A stretch of 64,000 bases of DNA from Defluviimonas salinarum (GTDB taxonomy: Bacteria; Pseudomonadota; Alphaproteobacteria; Rhodobacterales; Rhodobacteraceae), in the NCBI RefSeq assembly GCF_026013545.1, contig NZ_JAPDOG010000002.1, positions 274,209-338,208 on the forward strand, read 5' to 3'. The position numbers and the translations under genes are program-made. The notes under the pieces were generated by a model, which saw only the letters and a program-made list of their open reading frames with translations, was not told where the DNA came from and did not search any database. Positions 55,233-63,891 of the stretch are shown here, one piece after another (the stretch's first letter is position 1; every line of letters begins with the position of its first letter).

Positions 55233-56290
55233 GTCGGTGGGTTCGTGGTCTGCCACAGCCAGGCTCCGTCTTCGCGTTTCGCGCGCACCGCAAGGCCCGC
55301 ATGGAGAAGATGGTTCAGATGCGCGACCGCTTCAACCAGAGCGAGCCCGTATTCGCCCTCGCCGATGGGGCGCTTGAAGAGCGGCGCGAAGCATTCGGCG
55401 GCGGTGCGCGGCGTCGTCAGATGCGCCTGCAGCCGGGCAAGCGCGCCGGTATGATTCTCGATCATCTGGATGAGCCGTGTGGGCAGGCCGGTGAAGGGCA
55501 GCTTGTGGCCGGGCAGGACGAGCTGGCCCGCGCGGGCATGGGGGCGGAAGGCCTCGCAACTCGCGATCCACTCGGCGACCGGGTCGGCGCTGGGCTCTGA
55601 GGCGTAGACGCCGAGATTGGCCGAGATCGACGGCAGGAGCTGGTCGCCGCCGATGACGAGATTGCCGCCCACCTCCCAGAAGGTGGCGTGGTCGGGCGCA
55701 TGGCCGTGGCCGATGCGGACAGTCCAGTCGCGCCCTCCCATCCTGAGCCGCTGGCCCTCGGCAATCCGGGTATAGCCGAGCGGCAAGGGCGCGACGACGT
55801 CGCAGAAGTTGAACGGCCGCTCGGCGGCGCGCGCCGCGAAGAGATCGGGTGCCATTCCGGCCGCGCGCCAGAATTCGAGCGTCTCGGCCACCGGGACGGG
55901 ATGTTCGTCGAGCGTCAGCATCCGCGCGAAGAGCCAGGAAGTGCGGGTGGTCAGAAGCTCCGCCCCCCGCGCCTGGAACCAGCCGGCGAGGCCGACATGG
56001 TCGGGGTGGTAATGCGTCACCACGACCCGGTGGACCGGCTTGCCCTTCAGCGGACCGGCCAACGCCGCCTCCATCGCCGCGCGGGTGCGGCGTGTGTCGA
56101 GCCCGGTATCGACCAGCGTCCAGCCGTCGCCGTCGTCGAGCGCGTAGACGTTGACGTGATCGAGCGCCATCGGCAGCGGCAGCCGCAGCCAGAGGACGCC
56201 TTCGGCCACCTCGACCGCCTCACCGGTCGCGGGCGCGCGGTCGAAGGGATAGCGGATACCGTCCGTCGCGATGGCGGGAATCGCGGTCAC
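55229..56290 (-). CDS. Metallo-beta-lactamase-fold hydrolase
   Basis: A 353-residue MBL protein: VNVYALDDGDGWTLVDTGLD at the start, the zinc motif VVVTHYHPDHVGLAGW (HxHxDH), the later His in RIGHGHAPDHATFWE, Asp in LVIGGDQLLPS and a final VLPGHKLPF, so all metal ligands are present. The long C-terminal helical extension (ENHTGALARLQAHLTTPRTA...) is like LACTB2-type or thioesterase-like MBLs. Its GTG overlaps the acyl-CoA dehydrogenase stop by 4 nt; acyl-CoA hydrolysis is a reasonable but unproven idea. Confidence 0.88.
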   Translation of the reverse strand: MTAIPAIATDGIRYPFDRAPATGEAVEVAEGVLWLRLPLPMALDHVNVYALDDGDGWTLVDTGLDTRRTRAAMEAALAGPLKGKPVHRVVVTHYHPDHVGLAGWFQARGAELLTTRTSWLFARMLTLDEHPVPVAETLEFWRAAGMAPDLFAARAAERPFNFCDVVAPLPLGYTRIAEGQRLRMGGRDWTVRIGHGHAPDHATFWEVGGNLVIGGDQLLPSISANLGVYASEPSADPVAEWIASCEAFRPHARAGQLVLPGHKLPFTGLPTRLIQMIENHTGALARLQAHLTTPRTAAECFAPLFKRPIGEGEYGLALVEAVAHLNHLLHAGLAVRAKREDGAWLWQTTNPPT

Positions 56291-57978
56291 GAGGACAGCG
56301 CCTCTGGTGTCAGCGCAAGGACCGCCTCGGCGCCGTCGCGCGCCGCGGCGAGATGCGCGGCGTAGAGCGGCAGGCGGCGGCCAATGTAGAACCGGGCGAG
56401 CGCCGCGCGCGGACCGGTCCCGCCCTCGGCCATTGCCGCCTTCAGGTGGTAATGCGCGCCGAGCACGCGGGCGAAGGCCTCGAGATAGGCGGTCGCGCCG
56501 GCATTGCGGTCGGCGCCCTCGCGCCCGACCATCCACTCGGTCGCCTCCCGAAGGGTCTCGGCCGCCGCCCAGACCGCGCCGGCAAGGTCGGGCTGATCGC
56601 CGCGGGCGGCCTCGGCGCCGGCCTCGATCTCCTCGAGCAGCCGGAAGGCCGCCTCGCCGCCATCGGCGAGCTTGCGGCCGACGAGGTCCATCGCCTGGAT
56701 GCCGTTCGTGCCCTCGTAGATCGCGGTCACGCGGACGTCGCGGTAGAATTGCGCCACGCCGGTCTCCTCGATGAAGCCCATGCCGCCGTGTACCTGCATC
56801 GCGGTCTCCGCGACGCGGATCCCGGTCGCGGTGCCGAAGGCCTTGGCGATCGGGGTAAGGAACGCGGCCCGCGCGGCCCAGTCCGCCTCGCCGGTCGCGG
56901 TGCCCATGTCGATCGCCTGCGCGCAGGCAAGCGCGATCGAGCGCGCGGCGAAGGTGTCGGCGCGCATCTCGCCGAGCATCCGGCGCACGTCGGCATGGCC
57001 GATGATCGGTCCGAACTGCTGGCGTTCGGCCGCATATTCGGTCGCCGCCTGACAGGCGGCCTCGGCGACGCCGATCCCCTGCATCGCGACGCCGAGCCGG
57101 GCATTGTTCATCATCGTGAACATCGCGGCCATGCCCCGGTGCTCCTGACCGACAAGCCAGCCGGTCGCGCCCTCGTAGGCCATGACGCAGGTCGGCGAGC
57201 CGTGAAGCCCCATCTTGTGTTCGAGGCTGACGACCTTGACGGCGTTCGCCGCGCCGGGTTGGCCGTCGGCGTCGGGGAGGAACTTCGGCACGAGGAAAAG
57301 GCTGATCCCCTTGGTGCCCGCGACCGCGCCGGGCAGGCGGGCGAGGACGAGGTGGCAGACATTGCCCGTGAAGTCGTTGTCGCCCCAGGAGATGAAGATC
57401 TTCTGCCCGGTGATCGCATAGGTGCCGTCGCCGTTCGGCTCGGCCCTGGTCCGGAGCGCGCCGACATCGCTGCCCGCCTGTGCCTCGGTCAGGTTCATCG
57501 TGCCGGCCCATTCGCCGGAGACGAGCTTCGGCAGATAGAGCGCCTTGAGCGCATCGCTCGCATGGTGGTCGAGCGCCTCGATCTGGCCTTGGGTCATCAA
57601 GGGCAGGAGCTGCAGCGAGAGGCAGGCCCCCGACATCATGTCATGGATCGCCATGTTGAGCGTCTGCGGCAGGTCCATGCCGCCATGCTCCGCGGGCGCG
57701 GACACAGAGACCCAGCCGCCGTCGCGGATCGCCGCGTAGGCTTCGGCATAGCCCGGAGAGGTCCTGACCACGCCGTTTTCAAGCCGCGCCGGGGTCAGAT
57801 CGCCCGCCCGCTGCACCGGGGCGAGGGCGGTGTCGCAAAGCTTCGCCGCCTCGGTCAGGATTGCCTCGGCAAGATCGCCCGTCGACTCGCCGAAGCGGTC
57901 GGTGGCGGCGATGGGCGCCAGCAGCACGACATGGTCGAGGATGAAGCGGATATCGGTGACGGGCGAGCGGTAGGGCAT
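56287..57978 (-). CDS. Acyl-CoA dehydrogenase, long (about 560-residue) class
   Basis: A flavoprotein of the family that includes DmdC (methylthiopropanoyl-CoA dehydrogenase) and FadE-like enzymes. The 563-residue product has MNLTEAQAGSDVGALRT, GQKIFISWGDNDFTGN, GMAAMFTMMNNARLGV, the R-QQFG-type EYAAERQQFGPIIGHADVRR, the HGGMGFIEETGVAQFYRDVR and the YEGTNGIQAMDLVGRKL with the catalytic Glu, plus the C-terminal extension of this class. The substrate is uncertain. Electrons would go by ETF to ETF-QO (50300-51949). Confidence 0.92.
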   Translation of the reverse strand: MPYRSPVTDIRFILDHVVLLAPIAATDRFGESTGDLAEAILTEAAKLCDTALAPVQRAGDLTPARLENGVVRTSPGYAEAYAAIRDGGWVSVSAPAEHGGMDLPQTLNMAIHDMMSGACLSLQLLPLMTQGQIEALDHHASDALKALYLPKLVSGEWAGTMNLTEAQAGSDVGALRTRAEPNGDGTYAITGQKIFISWGDNDFTGNVCHLVLARLPGAVAGTKGISLFLVPKFLPDADGQPGAANAVKVVSLEHKMGLHGSPTCVMAYEGATGWLVGQEHRGMAAMFTMMNNARLGVAMQGIGVAEAACQAATEYAAERQQFGPIIGHADVRRMLGEMRADTFAARSIALACAQAIDMGTATGEADWAARAAFLTPIAKAFGTATGIRVAETAMQVHGGMGFIEETGVAQFYRDVRVTAIYEGTNGIQAMDLVGRKLADGGEAAFRLLEEIEAGAEAARGDQPDLAGAVWAAAETLREATEWMVGREGADRNAGATAYLEAFARVLGAHYHLKAAMAEGGTGPRAALARFYIGRRLPLYAAHLAAARDGAEAVLALTPEALSS

Positions 57979-58107
57979 GGGGCACTCCTGATCCCGCGGC
58001 TTGGCAAGTCCGGCCGCGGCGCGTATGTCCTTGGTTCGGGGCGCATGATTGCCGCAACGTCAGCCCCCTTCAACCTGAACGCTGCGTCACGAAAGGCGCG
58101 AGAGGCC

Positions 58108-59052
58108 GTGACAGAGATCCTTGCCCCGACGCCCGACGGACTTGCCCGCGCCGCGCGCTTCCTGAAAGCCGAGGAGCTGGTCGCCTTTCCGACCGAGACG
58201 GTCTACGGGCTCGGTGGCGATGCGCGCTCAGACATCGCGGTGGCGCGGATCTTCGAGGCCAAGGGGCGGCCGCGCTTCAATCCGTTGATCGTACATCTGC
58301 CCGATCTCGACGCCGCCCGCGCGGTCGGGGTCTTCGACGACCGGGCCGAGCGCGTCGCCTCGGCCTTCTGGCCGGGGCCGTTGACGCTGGTCGTGCCGCT
58401 CCGCCCCTCGGCGCGGCTCTCGCCGCTCGTCACTGCAGACCTGCCCTCGGTCGCGATCAGGGTGCCGGCGCATCCGGTGGCGCAACAGCTTCTCCGCGCC
58501 TTCAGCGGGCCGGTCGCGGCGCCCTCGGCCAACCCCTCGGGCCGGGTCAGCCCGACGCGGGCGGAGCATGTGATGGCGGGGCTTCAGGGCCGGATCGCCG
58601 CCGTGGTCGATGGCGGCGCCTGCGAAGTCGGGCTCGAATCGACGATTCTCGGATTGGTGGGCGAGCCGGTGATCCTGCGCCCGGGCGGCATCCCGGCCGA
58701 GGCGCTGGAGGCCTGCCTCGGGCGCCCGCTGGCGACCGGGGGGGACGCCGCAAAGCCCTCTGCGCCGGGTCAGCTCGCTTCGCATTATGCACCTTCGGCG
58801 CGGGTGCGGCTCGAGGTGACGCGACCGGAACCCGGGGAGTTCTGGCTCGGCTTCGGGCCCGAGGCGGCGGCGGCCGATCTGAACCTTTCGCCGAATGGCG
58901 ATCTGGTCGAGGCGGCGGCGAACCTCTTTCACTATTTGCGCGAGGCGGATGCGCGGGCAAAGGGCACAATCGCGGTCTCGCCGGTGCCGGAAAAGGGGCT
59001 CGGGCGCGCGATCAACGACCGCCTGCGCCGCGCCGCCGCGCCGCGGGGGTAG
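58108..59052 (+). CDS. sua5: L-threonylcarbamoyladenylate synthase (Sua5 type)
   Basis: Makes threonylcarbamoyl-AMP for the t6A modification of ANN-reading tRNAs. The YrdC domain (about 15-195) has ELVAFPTETVYGLGGDARSD, IFEAKGRPRFNPLIVHL, FWPGPLTLVVPL and PVAAPSANPSGRVSPT. The C-terminal Sua5 domain follows a linker with PGQLASHYAPSARVRLE. Start: GTG at 58108 fits the family length; an ATG at 58045 would add 21 residues. The repeat at 59104-59191 follows. Confidence 0.93.
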   Translation: MTEILAPTPDGLARAARFLKAEELVAFPTETVYGLGGDARSDIAVARIFEAKGRPRFNPLIVHLPDLDAARAVGVFDDRAERVASAFWPGPLTLVVPLRPSARLSPLVTADLPSVAIRVPAHPVAQQLLRAFSGPVAAPSANPSGRVSPTRAEHVMAGLQGRIAAVVDGGACEVGLESTILGLVGEPVILRPGGIPAEALEACLGRPLATGGDAAKPSAPGQLASHYAPSARVRLEVTRPEPGEFWLGFGPEAAAADLNLSPNGDLVEAAANLFHYLREADARAKGTIAVSPVPEKGLGRAINDRLRRAAAPRG

Positions 59053-59103
59053 TGGCTCCGCGGTTCGATCCATGACCGGATCCGGGCGGGCTAGTTGAGG
59101 TTT

Positions 59104-59191
59104 GGCGCTACCCTCACCCCTCGTGGGGGAGGGAGAGGGAAGTGGCGCCCCCCACCCCCATCCCCTCCCCACGAGGGGGAGGGGAGGCGCC
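59104..59191. repeat. Large imperfect inverted repeat with CCCCTCGTGGGG arms
   Basis: The left arm, 59104-59133, has GGCGCTACCCTCACCCC then TCGTGGGGGAGGG; the right arm, 59161-59191, is its near inverse, CCCCTCCCC-ACGAGGGGGAGGGG-AGGCGCC. The arms are about 30 bp and meet over a purine-rich centre. It sits between the convergent sua5 and ABC permease genes and could end both transcripts. Similar GGGGGAGGG palindromes are common in alphaproteobacterial intergenic DNA. Confidence 0.75.
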
Positions 59192-59227
59192 GGATCCCGG
59201 TGCGTTGGTCTCCGGCCGGGTCGGTGT

Positions 59228-60364
59228 CTAGTCGAGCGTCCGGCGGAACCGCATCAGCGCCAGCGCCGAGAGGCCGAGGACGAAGAGGACGAGCGCCGCC
59301 ATCGGTTGCGCGACGCCGGCATGGTCCGCCCCTTTCAGCATCACCGCGCGGATGAGCCGCAGGAAATGCGTGAGCGGGAAGATCTCGCCCAGGACCTGCG
59401 CCCACTCTGGCATGCCGCGATATGGGAACATGAAGCCCGAGAGCAGCAGTGACGGCAGGAAGAAGAAGAAGGTGAGCTGCATCGCCTGCATCTGCGTCCG
59501 CGAGGCGGTGGAGATGAGGTAGCCGAGGATCACCAGCGCGGCGACGAAGACGAAGACACCCAAAAGAAGAAGCGGCAGCGCCCCGACGAAGGGTACGTCG
59601 AAGATGAGCTTCGCCGCGACGAGGACGACCGTGACCTGCACCGCGCCCACCCCGAGATAGGGCAGCACCTTGCCGAGCATGATCTCCAGGGGCGTCGCCG
59701 GCATCGACAGGAGGTTCTCCATCGTCCCGCGCTCGATCTCGCGCGTCAGCGCCATCGAGGTCATCATCACCATCGTCATCTGCAGGATCACGCCGAGGAG
59801 ACCCGGCACGATGTTGTACTGGGTGATGCCCTCGGGGTTGTAGCGTTCGTGCACGACGACCTCGATTCCGGCGGCCGAGGCCTCGGCGGCGGCGGCCTCG
59901 CCGCCGCTCTCGCGCAAAAGCGCTTCGGCCGCGACCGTGCCGAGGGTGGAGATCGCGCCGGAGGCGACCGAGGGATCGGTGGCGTCGGCCTCGATCAGGA
60001 TCTGCGGATGGTCGCCGCGCGCGACCCGGCGGCCGAAATCCGAGGGAACGGTGACGACGAAGGCGACGTCGCCCCGTGTGATCAGCGCCTCAGCCTCGGC
60101 GGCGGAGGCGGCGGGATGGGTGAAGCGGTAATAGCCGGTGAGTTCCAGCGCCGTGACCATCGCCCGGGTGTAGCGGTCCTGCGTCGGCGCCACCAGCGCC
60201 GCGGGCAGTCCCTTCGGGTCGGAATTGATTGCGAAGCCGAAGAGCACGAGCTGGATCAGGGGAATGCCCAGCATCATCGCGAAGGTGATCCGGTCGCGCC
60301 GCATCTGGATCACCTCCTTGGCAAGGAGCGCGATCAGCCGGCCGAGGGAGAAGTAGCGGCTCAT
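59228..60364 (-). CDS. ABC-2 type transporter permease (YbhS/YbhR-like)
   Basis: A 378-residue ABC-2 permease: one N-terminal helix (RITFAMMLGIPLIQLVLFGFAI), a large extracytoplasmic loop of about 120 residues, then five C-terminal helices including ILQMTMVMMTSMALTREIERGTMENLL-type segment with the E-x-G-T-M-E motif and GYLISTASRTQMQAMQL. It exports an unknown substrate, in E. coli YbhFSR a drug/Na+ type. It overlaps the ATPase gene by 4 nt. Only one permease gene is present, so a homodimer is likely. Confidence 0.92.
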   Translation of the reverse strand: MSRYFSLGRLIALLAKEVIQMRRDRITFAMMLGIPLIQLVLFGFAINSDPKGLPAALVAPTQDRYTRAMVTALELTGYYRFTHPAASAAEAEALITRGDVAFVVTVPSDFGRRVARGDHPQILIEADATDPSVASGAISTLGTVAAEALLRESGGEAAAAEASAAGIEVVVHERYNPEGITQYNIVPGLLGVILQMTMVMMTSMALTREIERGTMENLLSMPATPLEIMLGKVLPYLGVGAVQVTVVLVAAKLIFDVPFVGALPLLLLGVFVFVAALVILGYLISTASRTQMQAMQLTFFFFLPSLLLSGFMFPYRGMPEWAQVLGEIFPLTHFLRLIRAVMLKGADHAGVAQPMAALVLFVLGLSALALMRFRRTLD

Positions 60365-61287
60365 CGACCGGTATCCTTCGCATCGCCCATGAGCTGGATG
60401 AAGACGTCCTCGAGGCTCGTCTCGGCCGCGCTCATCCGGCTGCCGGTCTCCGCCGCGACCCGTTCGGCGGAGGCGCGCAAGGACGCGCCGTCGCGGCCGA
60501 CGACATGCAGCGTCGCGCCGAAGGGCGCGACCTGATCGACGCCATCCGCGCCGCGAAGCCGCCGCGCCGCTTCGGCCAGGGCCTCGCCCTCGAGCACCAC
60601 GGTCGTCAGGCCGGCATCACGCACCACCTCGGCGACCGTTCCCTTGGCGACGAGCCGGCCGGCGGAGATGTAGTTGATCCGGTGGCAGCGTTCGGCCTCG
60701 TCCATGTAGTGGGTCGAGACCAGCACCGTGAGCCCGTCGGCGGCGAGCCGGTGGATCTCGTCCCAGAACTCGCGCCGCGCCTTCGGGTCGACCCCGGCGG
60801 TGGGCTCGTCGAGCATCAGGAGCTTCGGGGCGTGCATGATGCAGGCCGCGAGCGCGAGACGCTGTTTCCAGCCGCCCGACAGCGCCCCCGCCAGTTGGTG
60901 GCGGCGCGCGGTGAGGCCAAGACCGGCGAGCGTGTCGGCGACGTGCTTGCGGGCCGGCCTAAGACCGTAGAGACCGGCGACGAAGTTGAGGTTCTCCTCG
61001 ATCGTCAGGTCCTCGTAGAAGGAGAACCGCTGGGTCATGTAGCCGACCTCGCGCTTGATCGCCCGCCCGGCGCGGCGGATGTCGTGGCCGAGGACATGGC
61101 CCTCGCCGGCATCGGGCGTCAGGAGCCCGCACATGAGCCGGATCGTCGTCGTCTTGCCCGAGCCGTTGGGGCCGAGGAAGCCCGCGATCTCGCCCTTCCG
61201 GACGGTGAGCGAGACGTCGTCCACGACCGCCCGCCCGCCGTAACGCTTGGTCAGGCCGCGGACCTCGATGGCGGCTTCGCCGTTCAC
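60361..61287 (-). CDS. ABC transporter ATP-binding protein (YbhF-like, single NBD)
   Basis: A 308-residue ATPase: Walker A FLGPNGSGKTTTIRLMCGLL, Q-loop YMTQRFSFYEDLTIEENL, signature ALSGGWKQRLALAACIMHAP, Walker B LLMLDEPTAGVDPKARR, H-loop LVSTHYMDEAERC, then a C-terminal regulatory tail. E. coli YbhF has two such domains; only one is present here. Start: GTG at 61287 in a GTGA overlap with hlyD. Confidence 0.93.
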   Translation of the reverse strand: MNGEAAIEVRGLTKRYGGRAVVDDVSLTVRKGEIAGFLGPNGSGKTTTIRLMCGLLTPDAGEGHVLGHDIRRAGRAIKREVGYMTQRFSFYEDLTIEENLNFVAGLYGLRPARKHVADTLAGLGLTARRHQLAGALSGGWKQRLALAACIMHAPKLLMLDEPTAGVDPKARREFWDEIHRLAADGLTVLVSTHYMDEAERCHRINYISAGRLVAKGTVAEVVRDAGLTTVVLEGEALAEAARRLRGADGVDQVAPFGATLHVVGRDGASLRASAERVAAETGSRMSAAETSLEDVFIQLMGDAKDTGR

Positions 61288-62237
61288 CCTTCGGCTCCGG
61301 GCAGGCGGACGTCGACGATCTGGCCCGGCTTCAGGCCGGGCGCGTCCTCGGGCGTGGCCTCGATCAGGTAGACGAGCTTCTGGCGGTTCTCGAGCGAGTA
61401 GATCACCGGCGGGGTGAACTCCGGCGCGTCGGAGATGAAGGTGACGTTGGCGCTGAGGCCGGGCGCGCAACCGTCGCAATTGACCGCGAGCGTGGAGCCC
61501 TGGCTGATCGCCGCGATCTGCGCCTCGGGGACGTATAGGCGAAGCTTGACCGCGCCGTCAGGCAGCATGGAGAGGACCGGCGCCGAGGGGCCGGCAAGCT
61601 CGCCCGGCGTCCGGATCACGTCGAAGACCGTGCCCGCCGCGGGCGCAATGAGCCGGCGTTTCGAGAGGTTCCATTCGGCCCGCGCCCGTGCCGCCGTCGC
61701 CCCCTTCACCGCGGCCTCGGCGGCGGCGATCTCCTGCGGGCGGGCCGGCAGTCGGGCGACGGCGAGATTGGCCTCGGCCTCGGCCACGCGGGCGCGAGCG
61801 ACGGTCGCCGCGGTCGCTGCGTCATCGGCCTGCGTCGCGGTGGCCGCACCGCGCTGCGCGAGGTTCCGGAGCCGGTCGGCCGCGCGATCGGCCTCCTCCT
61901 CCTGCGCCCGGGCCGAGGCGAGTGTGGCCTCGATGACGCGGATCTCCTCCGGCCGGCGGCCCTCGCGCAGGTTGGCGAGCTGGCTTTCCGCCTGCGCCAG
62001 CGCCGCCCGCGCCTCGGCCAGCGCGATCTCGGCGTCGCGACGCTCCATCTCCGCCAGGACCGCGCCGGGCTCGACCCGGTCGCCGCGAGCAACGTTCAAG
62101 GCCTCGATCTGCGCGGTCGCCACCGGGGCGATCAGGACGTATTCGCCCTCGACATAGCCGGTGGCGAAGGGTGGCGGCGGCGCGCAGACGGTGAAGAGCG
62201 CGGAGAGGAGCGGCACGGTGCAGATGAAGGCAGTCAT
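61284..62237 (-). CDS. HlyD/YbhG-family periplasmic adaptor
   Basis: A 317-residue membrane-fusion protein. A short N-terminal hydrophobic stretch (ICTVPLLSALFTVCA) acts as signal or anchor, with Cys at about 18. Then a lipoyl half (VEGEYVLIAPVATAQIEALNVARGDRVEPG), a long alpha-helical hairpin with heptads (AEARAALAQAESQLANLREG to ARARAEWNLSKRRLIAP), the second lipoyl half and a beta-barrel (KLRLYVPEAQIAAISQGS). It links the inner-membrane ABC pump to the outer membrane. Overlaps tetR by ATGA. Confidence 0.9.
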   Translation of the reverse strand: MTAFICTVPLLSALFTVCAPPPPFATGYVEGEYVLIAPVATAQIEALNVARGDRVEPGAVLAEMERRDAEIALAEARAALAQAESQLANLREGRRPEEIRVIEATLASARAQEEEADRAADRLRNLAQRGAATATQADDAATAATVARARVAEAEANLAVARLPARPQEIAAAEAAVKGATAARARAEWNLSKRRLIAPAAGTVFDVIRTPGELAGPSAPVLSMLPDGAVKLRLYVPEAQIAAISQGSTLAVNCDGCAPGLSANVTFISDAPEFTPPVIYSLENRQKLVYLIEATPEDAPGLKPGQIVDVRLPGAEG

Positions 62238-62878
62238 GGCAGGCGCTCCCTTGCGATGAGCGAATGAAGGTTGGCGGCGAGAAGGTCGCCGATCCGCGCG
62301 GCTTCGGCCGGGCCGAGCCGCTCCCAGCCCATGCGGCGGGTGACGACGGGGCGGCCGATGCGGAAATAGAGGACCTGGCCCACCAGCGAGAAGACCATGA
62401 GCCGCGTGGCCTCGCCTTCGGCCTCGCGCCCCGTGGCGGCGGCCCAGAGCGCGCAGAAGCGGCGGTGCATCGGCTCGATCATCGCGCCGTAGACGGCGTC
62501 GAGCACCGCGCCTTCCTCGGCCACCTCGCGCAGCATGAAGGCGATGACGTCCTCGGCCTCGCGCGCGCCGGCGACGAAACCGACCATGGCGCGCAGGATC
62601 GCCTCCATCTGCCGGGCGGCCTGTTCGGCGCTGCCCGGTGTGGCCGAAGTGGCGGCGGCGATGACGGTGCCGATGCGGCGCGCCACCTCGGCGCCGCAGG
62701 CGGTCCGGAGGCCCTCCTTGGAGCCGAAGTGATAGGCGATCGAGGCGACGTTGGTGCCCGCCCGCGCGGCGATCTCGCGCGTCGAGGTCGCGGCGAAGCC
62801 CTGGCGGCCGAACAGGTGCAAAGCCGCCGCAAGGAGGTCGGCGGCGGTGCCTTCGGGAGCTTTGGGGGCGTCTGTCAT
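62234..62878 (-). CDS. TetR-family repressor (CecR/YbiH type)
   Basis: A 214-residue TetR protein: HTH at about 12-60 (LLAAALHLFGRQGFAATSTRE, IAARAGTNVASIAYHFGSKEG) and a C-domain of the CecR type (VMAFMLREVAEEG-like region VIAFMLREVAEEGAVLDAVY). E. coli CecR controls the ybhGFSR pump just downstream, the same order as here. It should bind the 38-bp palindrome 20 nt upstream of its start (62899-62936) and so control the whole operon. Confidence 0.9.
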   Translation of the reverse strand: MTDAPKAPEGTAADLLAAALHLFGRQGFAATSTREIAARAGTNVASIAYHFGSKEGLRTACGAEVARRIGTVIAAATSATPGSAEQAARQMEAILRAMVGFVAGAREAEDVIAFMLREVAEEGAVLDAVYGAMIEPMHRRFCALWAAATGREAEGEATRLMVFSLVGQVLYFRIGRPVVTRRMGWERLGPAEAARIGDLLAANLHSLIARERLP

Positions 62879-62898
62879 GGGGGGCCGGGTGAGTCGCT

Positions 62899-62936
62899 TG
62901 ATTGAGTTTAATCAATCGTTTGATTAAACTCAATCA
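62899..62936 (-). promoter_or_regulatory. 38-bp perfect palindrome, operator of the TetR-ABC operon
   Basis: TGATTGAGTTTAATCAA (62899-62915), spacer TCGT, TTGATTAAACTCAATCA (62920-62936): 17-bp perfect arms in AT-rich sequence inside an otherwise GC-rich region, ending 20 nt before the TetR start codon. It has the form of a double TetR operator covering the promoter. Nested smaller palindromes (TTGATTAAAC / GTTTAATCAA) could seat two dimers. Confidence 0.85.
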
Positions 62937-63032
62937 GATCATCAGCGGCCTCTTGTGTGGAGATGCAGCCCTGAGGCTGTTGCGTCGATCAAGATCGACG
63001 ATCGAACAGCCGCCAGCGCCGCGCAAGTGAGC

Positions 63033-63827
63033 TTAGCTCGCCTTGGCTGGAGCCACCCAGTTCATCCGGATCAACGCGTTGCCGGTATCTTCGATGACTA
63101 TGAGCGAAACCATGCAGTTGCCAAATTGCTCGCGGAGCTTGCTGCAGCGCTCCAATGCTTTGCTTGTGGCTTCCTTGACCCGTGCGGACAGCGATTGGTT
63201 CATGTCCTGGGCAATCCGCGGCTCTTCGGAGTGAAGCACCAGCGGTACGCCGGTCGCCGGAAGCGGGCCGATAGGTTGTGCCGAAGAATATGTCAGCGCG
63301 AATTCCACAATGAAGGGCTTGCCGGAGGACAGGGCACTAAGTTGGATCCTGCTCTCCATCGCGCTGCACGTCGCGGCGAAATCTGCCGGGAGCAGCGTGC
63401 AGGCTTCTTGCTCCTGCGCGCTCACCCATTTCTTGATCACTTCGCGGCTCTCGTTGCTGCCGCTGGGCAGGTTCTCCCCGGCGGGCAGTATGTCCTCAGG
63501 CTGATAGCGGCGCTGTACCCTCACCAATCGATGCTTTCCCAATGCGTTCGGGTTGACCATCGTGAGAACGATGTTCTTCGTGGCTTCCGCGTCACGCTCT
63601 CCCCTCACGGACGGTGCCTCGAGCATCACGGCGACCGGCTGGCAGCGCTCGTCCTTCGGCATGTAGACATCCGGCCGCTGCAAGTCGGGCGTGCACATCT
63701 TGCCCGACAACAGATCGGCAACGGCTCCCAGTTCCGCAGCCGCCTCGGGGTTGAAATGCTTGAGGCCGAGATAGCCGACGAAGCCCGCAACCGCGATGGC
63801 GGCGGCAAAGTAGAGTGAATTGGACAA
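63033..63827 (-). CDS. Hypothetical membrane-anchored protein beside the IS end
   Basis: About 264 residues with one N-terminal membrane helix (LYFAAAIAVAGFVGYLGL) and a soluble remainder of unknown fold containing several Cys (GKMCTPDLQ, DERCQPVAVM, QEQEACTLLPADFAATCSAM). No family recognised. The start is probably TTG at 63827 with AGGA 8 nt before it; an ATG at 63872 has no ribosome site. It is less GC-rich than its neighbours and ends right before an insertion-sequence remnant, both hints of recent gain. Confidence 0.6.
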   Translation of the reverse strand: MSNSLYFAAAIAVAGFVGYLGLKHFNPEAAAELGAVADLLSGKMCTPDLQRPDVYMPKDERCQPVAVMLEAPSVRGERDAEATKNIVLTMVNPNALGKHRLVRVQRRYQPEDILPAGENLPSGSNESREVIKKWVSAQEQEACTLLPADFAATCSAMESRIQLSALSSGKPFIVEFALTYSSAQPIGPLPATGVPLVLHSEEPRIAQDMNQSLSARVKEATSKALERCSKLREQFGNCMVSLIVIEDTGNALIRMNWVAPAKAS

Positions 63828-63891
63828 GGGAGCATTCCTATGATTGCAAATAACTTCCCGCGATATCTGCATAAATCGAGGCAAATCTAGG

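Noticed and set aside
56353..58107. Upstream extension of the Sua5 frame to 899 residues
   Set aside because: It is antisense to the acyl-CoA dehydrogenase, which has full family motifs; the YrdC domain starts just after 58108.
59104..59191. Candidate CRISPR repeats
   Set aside because: There are only two arms in inverted, not direct, orientation and no spacers.
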